In this document: one piece after another, positions 23,240-32,781 of the stretch
Layout of the letters: every line of letters starts with the position of its first letter
Numbering within the stretch: the first letter of the stretch is position 1
Made by a program: the position numbers and the translations under genes
Origin: Metallyticus violacea
Lineage: Eukaryota; Arthropoda; Insecta; Mantodea; Metallyticidae
Length of the DNA stretch: 64,000 bases
Reading direction: 5' to 3'
Assembly: GCA_030762175.1 (NCBI GenBank)
Contig: CM060843.1
Span: 27,041,501-27,105,500, forward strand
Notes under the pieces: model-generated
Databases searched by the model: none
Seen by the model: only the letters and a program-made list of their open reading frames with translations
What the model was told of the DNA's origin: nothing

Positions 23240-23720
23240 AAAACATCCGATTTAAGGCCGTAAATACTCATTAATAGCAGTTGTTTAAAATTATTGTTTT
23301 AAAAAGCTCTTTTTGCATGTTTGTATATTGCTTAAAGGCTATAATGTTCAATATAAAGGCACAAACATTTAATAGTAATATCTATTCAGCTATGTTAATT
23401 CTAGAAGTTCATTTATGTATGTTATTACGTAAGATAAAGTCTATAATATTTGATTTAATGCTCAAAACATTGATATGTTTTAATTATATTAATTAGATAA
23501 GTTCATTTGCATACGTTTGTATATTAGGGTAAAGAATATAATGCTCAATATAAAGTCACAAACATTTAATAGTAATAGCTATTTATCTATATTAATTTGA
23601 ATATTAGCTAAGTTAAAGTTCATAATACTCGATTTAAAGCTTCAAACATTCATTGATAATATATTTTAATCATATAAGTTGAATCAGTTTACTTGCACAG
23701 GTTTTTATGTTAAGTAATCG
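23240..23720 (+). repeat. Degenerate tandem repeat, about 95 bp, five units
   Basis: Units begin near 23245, 23340, 23443, 23537 and 23622. Each carries a version of CAATATAAAGTCACAAACAT followed by TTAATAGTAATA and a TATATTAATT-like stretch. Most also contain GTTCATTTGCATACGTTTGT. Spacing is 85-103 bp. All units are AT-rich and diverged, so this looks like an old minisatellite or satellite fragment. Confidence 0.65.
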
Positions 23721-24645
23721 CTTTAATTTTCAACTGAAATAAAATATATTCGTTGGCAATACGTTTTAAATTGTATAAAGCATTTGCATACATTTCATGT
23801 GTCAATAATGACTGCTACAATGTATGTTTTAATGATTGTTTGTTGACTTTTATGGCCATACCGAATAAGAAAAATTTTACGATTCAAATGAACACATACA
23901 CAGGCAAAAATATGAAAAGATTAAACTACAGATAAGAAAATTGTAATACTCAGTGAATCAACCAATGGCAAGCGTAACAACATTAATAATGCGTACTATC
24001 GAGAGTAAAACACGAGACAAACAGCTTCATTGCCACTAAATAGAAATGAACGAATTTCATTCGCTTAATATGGGGGTATGTTGAAAATATAATGCATTGT
24101 AATATATAGTATTCTTACAATACTATTGTAATAAGAGACGGTTTATAACTCAAAATGTTTAGTTACGCGTTGGATTCCGTCTAGAAGAGTTGTGTTTTAA
24201 ATTCATTAGCAGAAATCGTGGTTCTTACTACGTATAAAGAACCAATATTTTAAACTTTACGTAAAGATTAATGATGGTTAACATTTCGTGGAAGAAATTA
24301 TTAATTATGGTTAATGATAGGAGTTACGATTTTTTAATTTTCCATATTTTCATATAGGAGAATCCCATGCTCTAGTTACAACAGGACAAAAAACACAGGT
24401 TTCGGGAGAGAAACATAAATTATAACACGTCTGTCTCGTATTGAGTCTGCATATAATTATATTCTCAGGGCATATCGTATTCAGAAAACATGCACTGTGT
24501 TGTAATAATAACAAAAATTAATGAGCTCCGTAAATTTCTATTCATTGTGAATTTGTTGTACTTAAAATCACACTCCTTTCACCCCAGAAGTATCAATCTG
24601 AAAATTCAGCTATATTATCAAACCTTGAACTGGTCGAGCATATTG

Positions 24646-24752
24646 TAGACGTCAACATCTGCGACGTCAAACGTCAACGGCGATGTCAGTTATATTCCGC
24701 AACAAATTTGACGCCCAGTAGTGAACGTCGACACGCCACCTATACACGTCGT
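24646..24752. other. Cluster of ACGTC-type motifs
   Basis: AGACGTCAAC, CGACGTCAAA, ACGTCAACG, GATGTCAG, GAACGTCGAC and CACGTCGT occur within about 105 bp in otherwise CpG-poor DNA. TGACGTCA-like sites bind CREB/ATF proteins in animals, but no nearby gene start is visible. Confidence 0.35.
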
Positions 24753-25285
24753 AATTAATACCATCATATATTACAGGTTACTCAATTAAGCATCTTTGCT
24801 TTAAAGTCTAAATTTCTTCCAGTCCTTTATTGAGAAATAGTAACTAAATAAAAGATATATGCGCACGATTTTTATTCTGATCTACAATAAACTAATTATA
24901 ATTCTCATTTGAGAAAATATTTTTCTAGAACAATTTTCAAACTCACATGGAAATGTCTGTTCTCTTTCATCACATTCAATTTTCGATTAAACTCTTATGT
25001 GAATATGGTAAAAATAATGAAAATTTTCAGAAATTTTAATATCAATGTGTAACATTTCGTATAATTTAATTGTATAAATTTTATGAATTAAACTATATTT
25101 TCAAACCTAACTGGAAGTTTAAAATGTATAACGTGTATTATTTTTATTTTTATTATTCCTGAATCGTCATGAAATGGCATTCATCAAAGCCTGCCATTAT
25201 GAGTCTGTTTCATAAACCAATGAATTTAACTATTTGCTGAACAGTTTAATTCATCTCTTCAATTCATCACCGGCATGGATCGAAA

Positions 25286-25455
25286 ACAATCTAAACGAGA
25301 ATATAAAAAATTGAATTAAACTTATAACCAATTTGTACACCAATTGTACAACATTCATTGAACATTCTCTAAGTGAAAATATAAAAAATTGAATTAAACT
25401 TATAACCAATTTGTACACCAATTGTACAACATTCATTGAACATTCTCTAAGTGAA
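25286..25455. repeat. 78-bp tandem duplication
   Basis: Two nearly identical 78-bp units are followed by the start of a third. Each unit contains a stem-capable TTGTAC...GTACAA pair. The near-identity of the copies contrasts with the older repeats nearby and points to a recent duplication. An open frame on the minus strand runs through both units but is simply the repeat translated twice. Confidence 0.9.
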
Positions 25456-26454
25456 TATTCTTCATACTCATCAGACTGAGTCTCTGCGATTTCTATATTT
25501 TTCCTAAGAAAGGATTCAGAGGAAACCGTTTCTACATAAGAGAAGCTATTCTTCGGACATTAGGGCGTTTGGCATAAAAAAACAGCACAGATACTGGTTT
25601 TCAGAACCCTCCAAAAGTATGGCAGAGGAAGAGAAATGTAACTTGTGATTATATTGAACGAATGTGACAATATACTGATTACAGAAGAAATATTTCTTAT
25701 ATTCATGTTTTGTAAAGTTTTGAAAAACGTAAATTATAACAATTATTGAATATTATTGAATATTGAAGTGTAATTTTACAAACTAATTAAAATAATAAAA
25801 ACCAAAACTTATCATTTGCCTGTCTAAAGCTCTTTATGTTTATGTTTAGACGATGATAATTGATAAATAATATATGAACTTAATGTTCATTTACTTCCTA
25901 CCCTGACACCTAACACCAAAACAATTAAAAATAAATATAAATAAGATGGTCAGAAGCGTGTTAACTATTTATTATTTATGATAGCTTTCCGCACTCATGC
26001 TGACCCCTATGCTCGTCCACAAGCTAAAATTATCGCGATCTATTCCAATAATAGTACAATGGTGGAATTTGTGCCTTCGACTCAACAAATTTCAGATAAC
26101 ATATTGAAAATGAAACAAAAACACTTACTTTTCCCAATGATATCGAAATCAACAGTTATCGGTTTTTATTGTTGATTTTACTGAAAATGTCCATTCGGCT
26201 TTGTTTATATAAACAGAAAATGATCTAAGGAGATTCCTAAGCCTGGTCCTCAAAGTATTTCTACTTGCTGGTAATTTCAGCAACTTCAAACAATTTATCC
26301 TTTGGCATTACATAGAGGGTGTCAAAAATGTATACTCAAGCAAAGCAAAAACTGTGTTAACATAACAGAACTGAATTCACACAAACAGAAAATGTTGAAA
26401 TGTTGAGCACTGATCATCTTAGACTTTTACAGTTACAACAGTTGCTCTAAATGC

Positions 26455-26700
26455 CCACCATCGGCGTCTTCTGAGTTTGAATACTGAACATTTACGAAAG
26501 CTCCTACCTGGTTTTCTACCGTATACAACATCCTTAAGTTCCCCATAGGTAGAAGTCTAACGGAGTTAAATCTGGAGAAAGCGGTGGAAACTCAATCGGA
26601 ACTCTTCGTCCCACCCAGCGCCTTGGAAGGTCGCCATCAAGATACGCACATACATCTTGGTGGTAATGTGGTGGTACACCATCCTGTTGGAAGTAAAAGT
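26455..26700 (-). pseudogene. Transposase catalytic segment (second and third DDE residues)
   Basis: The minus-strand reading has FQQDGVPPHY containing the second catalytic Asp, RRWVGRRVPIEFPPLSPD, then LTPLDFYLWG. The QQDG(A/V)PPH and LSPDLTPLDF motifs are typical of a mariner/IS630-like transposase group common in insects. A stop follows YLWG, and the C-terminal piece appears in another frame. The first catalytic Asp is not in this segment; a possible partner lies at 28.02 kb. Confidence 0.7.
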
Positions 26701-26721
26701 CCTTATTTTCATAGAGTGTAT

Positions 26722-27019
26722 TTTTATTTTGATTGATTTATTTATGGATGCTCTTTAACAGCTCAGGTCATCAGCGTCCCATTCAACTCAGGGCGTGAAA
26801 TGGCCGACAAATTTTGCTCAGAGGCCTCTCTTTCAGGCTTGAGGTTCTTTTTCGTGCCGTAAATGTACGACACGGGACCCACGGCTTTACTTCCCTTCCG
26901 AAGGAAGCCATACTTAGGATTTTTATGCCCCGGAAAAATCCATAGGTCCTGACCGGGTTCGAACCCACGATCTTGGGTTTAGGAGGCAAGTATGGTAACC
27001 ACTACACCACCAGGAATGA
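26722..27019 (-). mobile_element. SINE-B copy 3, complete, with 12-bp target-site duplication
   Basis: CATAGAGTGTAT lies at 26710-26721 and again at 27020-27031, exactly flanking the SINE. On the minus strand the head begins CCTGGTGGTGTAGTGGTTACC-like, with box B in GGTTCGAACCCGG. The body matches copy 2, and the 3' end is an ATCAAT/AAAATA-rich tail. This is the best copy in the window and sets the ends of the family. It interrupts a transposase reading frame. Confidence 0.92.
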
Positions 27020-27896
27020 CATAGAGTGTATGAATGACTGGTAAGGCGGATGTGTATATCATGTTTAGGTACATTGGGCAAGTTACTATTCCTTCAAAAA
27101 TGAATGGTTCAATTAGACCATTACATTATATTACAATTCCGTTTACAGAACATCATACTACACATTACTGTTGTTTTTCGGCCCAACTTTGAAATATATT
27201 AAATAGATATCTACTGTGCAAGTGTGTATATATTTTTTGGCAATCTCTGTATAATAACGCACGAAAAAGGTTTAATGATTTGGAACGACAAAGTTATGCC
27301 AAGCGTATCGCGTATCATGTTATATTAAGTGATACTAAATCACAAACTGAGTGGTAAAACTAATATAATTTGTTTTTAAATGCGTTCTTATTAAACGAAG
27401 TACCAATTGAGCAAAAGGAAAATAGAAGAGTGTTTACTACTGTGGGCTTACTGGCTGGGACACTGATGATGCATGAGATGAAATAAGTATGGGAAGGAAG
27501 CGTTCGAGACCTAAGTTTAAGGTACCTCTCTAGCGTTTGCCGCTGATGATTGAGAAGCATTTGGATAACACTTATGGAGGATATATTGGTGGGATTCGAA
27601 GCGCAGAAATTCCGTTCATAAGTCAGTACCTAAGCGACTTTGGTCACTCGTGTCAGCACAGATAAAACAAAGGCATAAACTAAATCGACGGTGTTAAATA
27701 AAAGTAACTTTCTCCAAAAAGTTCAACATATAATAAATATTTCAATATATCTTATTGATTAATTAATAATTGTATCTACATTTCCCCATCCTATATACAT
27801 GACTTCCAAAAATGTTCTTACCGCTCGAACGGGTTTTGCGTCCCGACATCTGGACATGCCACAGACGCGCCTGTACTCCGACTTCGCTTCGCTTAT

Positions 27897-28130
27897 GTAC
27901 CCTGCGCTAATCGCACACCGAACTCTAATTTTCTATCCTTAACAGGGGTTTCTTGCAGATAATTTGGATTTTTAGAACTGCAATTGTGATGTTTTAGTGT
28001 CCACATGACCAACCACACCTCATCTGAAAAGGATATAAGCTGTGGGTCGATTAATCCTTCAGTCACTTATGAAAGAAACCACCCACAATAACACACACCT
28101 GCTACGGGATCCCCTTATCGTAGACAATGG
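27897..28130 (-). pseudogene. Transposase fragment with first DDE aspartate
   Basis: The minus strand reads CGWFLS, a stop, then VTEGLIDPQLISFSDEVW and SSKNPNYLQETP. The DPQL-x-x-F-S-D-E pattern is the strand bearing the first catalytic Asp, and a later NP-x-x-x-x-E-x-P motif is usual in this insect transposase group. It lies 700 bp from the second-and-third-residue segment and on the same strand. It may be the rest of the same element split by a later insertion, or a separate copy. Sequence between 27190 and 27897 is not recognised. Confidence 0.55.
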
Positions 28131-30014
28131 ACACGTCTACAGTTGTAAGGTTTGAATTTTAGCAATTTTGTTGGTGTATGTGCAGAAACTACAGGCTGTT
28201 GTGCTAATTTTTGGTTTTAGGCCAAACGTTCAAGATTTTCGCCAATTTCGTCTAATTTGCCTTCTGCTGAAACTTGTACACCTTCAAGTTTGTTTCTTGT
28301 TTTTCACTGAACCAGTAGTATTAAATTTATTCACAAGAGAGCAGCTCTGGAAAGAATAAATTGTCCAGAGAACTTCCGAATAAATATGAAAATCTTGATT
28401 CATGTTTGTAACAACATATACACACAAAAATACGCTGCTTTAAAGTCAGCTATCCTGCCATCTTCTAGAACGAATGTAGTCTGGTGACATAACATTCTAA
28501 CCCTACATAAGTGGTTTAGCAAAGAGCTGCTTTTATGAAATTCCACTTATATCTATAAAATGTAACATAAATTTTCCATAACTTTTTTTAATTTAAATGC
28601 AAAAATATAAGTGAAAAAGCTAATAAATGAACAATTGTTTTTAGGGTGTTGCTAGGGATATATAGAATGTTTTGCACATAATTGCTTTTACCTCTACACA
28701 CACGAGCATTATGGATTTTAGCACAGAAAAGAGTTGCAACAGAAGAAAAACTTTAAAAAAAAAAAATGCAGTTGATAATAAAGTTTAAGAGTTTACTTCA
28801 GCAATGTCACCCTATGAAGTATAAGCCACAGTACAGGTACAACATTAATAAAATATGTTTTATGTTCCAAAAAACTTAGTATACCTGAAGTAATCTTTCT
28901 CGTTCTATCCAAAGAAGACCTCATTGTAAGAGAAGACTTGTGGAGTGTAATAAGCGTTAGATCTTTTCGTGTAATATCCACGGCCACAATATTACGCCGT
29001 GTCTTCTTTCAGGAAGGGCAGGAAAAATTTAATAATCAAGAAAATCAGAATTTACGTTACCCCATATACATATGTTAGTTCCTATCCTTCTCTTCTGCGT
29101 TTAATCTCGATAAGGGTTTAAACTTAACGGCATGCTGCACAGTGTGGTTAAAAATCTAATCTCCCTTTAACGAAATCCTTTATCCAGATATCAAATATTA
29201 ATTGAACATATTTTATCTTTGCATTTCTGAGAGCTGTCGCCATTGAGCATCTGATATTAAATTTTACAAAGAACTATTCGAAACTTGGTTCTTTTTAATT
29301 GCGATATATATACATAATTAGTAAAGCAGAAATAGAAATATTATTTATTTTCTTTTCTGCTTTATTACTCCTATTGTGAGTTCTGGATTTAAATATAGTT
29401 AAATGAGATATCACGCAAATAGAAATATTTTATTACTAGATAATCGAAATGTTTAATATTATACAAATTAAATTATGTGTTCATTTTAAATGTTGTAGAT
29501 AAAAGATAAAACTGTATAAATTAAAAATAACAAATATTTGGAAAATAGAAAATAGAAGAAAGCAACAGCAGCAAAAAAAAAGTTCAATTTTTAATGGAAA
29601 ATATACAATTTATTTTAATTTACGTTTCTGTAATTTTAGAATTCACCTATTTTCTTTCCCTTCATTCTTTATTTTTATCTGTCTGGCTTTTGTTTTCATT
29701 TGTGCTACCATTATATGTTTCTTTCTTACTGCTGCATTCATTTTACATGCACGCATGCAAACACACACACTATCTCTTTCTGTCTCTGTCTGTCTTCTGT
29801 AACATCTAATTCTTCTTGAAAAACAGCTTTGGACCGAAATATGGATTTTAAAGCATGTTTTGTGTTTGTGTGTGCTTTTAGCGAATTCATAAGGAACGTA
29901 AGGTATTGCTGTTGTACCAATGGAAAGATGTTTTACTAATCTATTAATCTGCTTCAATTGTGCCCACTTAATACTTAAATAAATATTTTTATATATTTAA
30001 GTGTTATTATACAT
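28131..30014. other. AT-rich sequence, nothing supported
   Basis: There is a short CA-rich stretch near 29756-29770 and pyrimidine-rich low complexity near 29640-29810. Open stretches here follow base composition and show no recognisable domain. Confidence 0.5.
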
Positions 30015-31173
30015 ATTTCTCAACGAAACTCGGCACATAGCCATCAATTAGCAAACGATTCGTCGACGTTAACAGCAAAGCTGGACCATTAAGGGTGGGG
30101 GTTAACCTAAACAGAAAGTTTTTAAAAAATTGGGAAAATTGCTCTACCAGCCGTAATTTTTGTTTTATCTCAACGACGCTTAGTATAAAACTTTTAAATA
30201 AATTGATAAAAGTAGCTTTAGAAAATTATGACAATCGGCCCGCTCAAAGTGGGAGTATAATTGAAACATTTAAAGCGAAATTTAAAAATGACTCTAGTCC
30301 TGCAATTTTAAACGTTTTTAAATTAAACTTGGTATATGCCATTTAAATAGAGGAAGAAAAAATTTTTTTTGGAAATCACGAAAATTAATGGATAAGGAGA
30401 GGGATTTGCTTGCACCCCAAAATTGAAAAATCACTCTAGTGGCATTAACATATGCTATTCGTATTGAAAGCCAATATATGCCGTTAAATTAGAACGAGAA
30501 AAACAATTTGTGATAATTAGGGAAATCGGGCTATTAGGAGGGGAGGTTACCTGAAACCCAAAATTTAAAAATCGCTCTAGTAGCACCAATAATTGATTTT
30601 TCGCAACAAAACTTGGCAAATGCATTTTAAATTAAAAAAGAAAAAGTATATTTCCAAAGTATCAGATTATTCGGAAGGGAGGTATATCTGATAAAATTTT
30701 TGCGATAAGCGTAAATTTAAAAATCGCTCTAATCACCACAATTTTTTTTAAAGGAAACTCGGCATATGTCAATGAAATAAAATAAGAAAAAAGTTTCTGA
30801 AAATCAGTGAAATTGGACTAGTAGGCAGGAAGGGTTACACAAAATGTAAAAATCTCTGTGTTGGCGTTAATATTTGTTTCGCAACGAAACCCTTGCGAAA
30901 TCATTCAAATAAAAAAAAAAGTTCTTGAAAATTAGTGCAATTGTACTATTAGCATGGAGGGGGGTTCCCTGTACCCCAAAATTAAAAACGGGTTTAATGC
31001 ATTAATGTATATTTTTTCGCAACGAAACTCCCTATATTCCATTTAAATAGAATAATAAAAATAATTTCTGAAAATTAGGGAATTCGGGGCATTTGCAAAG
31101 GGGCTTACTTGTAACCTAAAATAATAACAATAATAATAATAATAATAATAATTGTAAAATGTTATCATTATCC

Positions 31174-31217
<44 letters not shown>

Positions 31218-32250
31218 TTATAACAAAACTGGGAATATACCATTTAAATCAAATAAGAAAAATAGTTTTTTTTTAAATTATCAGATTATTTGGTGTGGGG
31301 GAATACCTACAAAATATTTTTGAGTTAAATCCGAATTGAAAAATTTCTCTAACAGCATTAATATATTAATATATGTTTCGCAACGAAATTCCGTATATAT
31401 CATTTAAATCATTAAAGAAAAAAGTAGTTACTGAAAGCAGTGAATTATGATTTATTAGGAAGGGGAGGGGTCTTTGTCCAAAATTTAAAAATAGCTTTAG
31501 TGGCATTAATATATTTTTTTCGCAAAGAAACTCCGTATATACTATTTAGATGGAACAAGGAAAACAGTTTCTGAAAAATAGGAAATTCGGGCCATTAGGA
31601 GGGTACCTGAAACCCAACATTTAAAAATCGCTCTAGCGGTTCCAATAATCGTTTTTCTACAACAAAACACCAGCATATATCATTCACATCAAATAAGATA
31701 AATACTTTTTGAAAATTATCAGATTATTGATAGCGGGAGTATACCTGAAAAACTACTGGAAATTAAGCCCAAATTTAAAAATAGTTCTAACGGCCAGAAG
31801 TTTAATTTTTAATGGAAACAAGATATATCCCATTCAAATAAAACAAGAAAAATAGTTTCTGAAAAGCAGTGAAATTGGAGGTGAGTTTGCCTGCATCCCA
31901 ATATTTAAAAATTGCTCTAGTGACATTAATGTAAACTTTTCGCAACGAACCTATGTATATGCCATTGAAATACGATAAGAGCAATAGTTTCTGAAAATCA
32001 GGGGGCACCAGAAATCCAAAATTTAAAAATCGCTCTATCAGCACCATAATTGTTTTTTTTTCCCCCACAACAAAAACCGGCGTATACCATTTAAATCAAA
32101 TAACAAAAAAATTTTTTTGTGGAAATTATTAGATTATTGGGAGATGGGGTATACCTGAAAAACTTTCGGTAATTTAGGCCCAAATTTAAAAATCACTTGA
32201 AACCCGCAATTTTATATTTTTGAAAGGAAACTCGATATATACCATTGGAG
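30015..32250 (+). repeat. Diverged satellite-like tandem array with higher-order pattern
   Basis: About 15 monomers share a core resembling AATTTAAAAATCGCTCTAG, then a TTTCGCAACGAAACTC-like block, then ATACCATTTAAAT-like and AATAAGAAAAATAG blocks. Core anchors lie near 30141, 30291, 30433, 30574, 30726, 30853, 30991, 31346, 31494, 31630, 31784, 31914, 32032 and 32195, so most steps are 118-163 bp. A longer variant containing CAGATTATT and TATACCTGAAAAA precedes the anchors at 30726, 31346, 31784 and 32195, that is, every 4, 3 and 3 monomers. Each is preceded by a CAACAAAAC variant of the middle block. Monomers are strongly diverged, so the array is old. Reading frames across it are meaningless. 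Confidence 0.8.
31120..31216. repeat. Opposed (AAT)n and (ATT)n runs inside the tandem array
   Basis: An AAT run at 31120-31153 is followed about 20 bp later by an ATT run at 31174-31216. Being complementary, they could fold into a long hairpin. They replace the expected core of one monomer. Confidence 0.9.
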
Positions 32251-32466
32251 AAGAAGAATAAAAATCTATTGCTGAGAAAAGAAGTGTTTTGTTCTAAGGT
32301 TCGAAAAGCCAGAACCTTTATGCAGCATTACAATAAAAATAAACATTTTATATCACTGAACTAAAAAAGATTATCAGATAAAATGGAACACCTTCCCATT
32401 AAGAGCTGAATAAAATTCTTACGAAAATATCCGACAGCACAAGGCTAAAGACCTGAGTAGGGATAG

Positions 32467-32781
32467 GAAGCTATTGGAGATAGACCTTCCCGGAAACACC
32501 TACGAACGCTGGGACGCTTTAACCGAAATAACACATGTGAACATTGTGATAAAATTGCAAAACAAAGTTTACTAGAGTATGAAGCTCTGGAAACACAAAG
32601 AACAGCTCTATTTCGTTCAATTCGGTCCTTTAGGGATGTAATTCCTAACCTCATAGAAGACATTCTAGAGCGCACTAAAACTCTAGGTCTGAAACCACGT
32701 GTTAAGAGTAAAGGAGTGCCCAAGTGTTCTTTCTTGTTACTTAAGTGCCAAAGTGTATGCTACAATCAAGGTGTAATCTGA
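32467..32781 (+). pseudogene. LINE ORF2 C-terminal scrap with decayed zinc knuckle
   Basis: A frame without ATG, open for 104 codons after a stop at 32464, reads RKHLRTLGRFNRNNTCEHCD, then KIAKQSLLEYEALETQRTAL and FRSIRSF. Many LINE proteins end with H-L-x-x-x-G, a C-x2-C pair, H-x4-C and a helix beginning like EQRxxLF. Here the C-x2-C pair is kept, but the positions expected to hold His and Cys are Gln and Tyr, each one base from the expected codon. It sits just beyond the tandem array. With no recognisable reverse transcriptase attached, it is a small decayed fragment, and its identity is moderately supported. Confidence 0.45.

Larger units (their letters stand above)
23721..26314. other. 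AT-rich sequence with two small repeat features
   Basis: Apart from the ACGTC cluster at 24646-24752 and the 78-bp duplication at 25286-25455, nothing is recognised. No gene is supported. Confidence 0.5.
26315..27190 (-). mobile_element. DDE transposon remnant interrupted by SINE-B
   Basis: The low-coordinate end starts GAGGGTGTCAAAAATG, like the related element at 13.67 kb. On the minus strand a transposase catalytic core lies on both sides of the SINE: a stretch with VTCPMYLNM at about 27110-27080, then, below the SINE, FYFQQDGVPPHYHQDV with its Asp, and PPLSPDLTPLDFYLWG with the third acidic site. A C-terminal GGHLEQLL ends near 26455. These are DDE-transposase landmarks. The frame breaks after YLWG, and some sequence before the C-terminus is lost. 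The high-coordinate end is approximate. Confidence 0.7.

Noticed and set aside
29643..29957. 104-codon minus-strand stretch rich in Arg and Lys
   Set aside because: It reads the complement of a pyrimidine-rich, CA/TCTG low-complexity region, so the composition alone explains it.
30015..32250. CRISPR array
   Set aside because: The repeated blocks are diverged, spacers are homologous to each other, and the unit is about 140 bp; this is a tandem satellite-like array in eukaryotic DNA.
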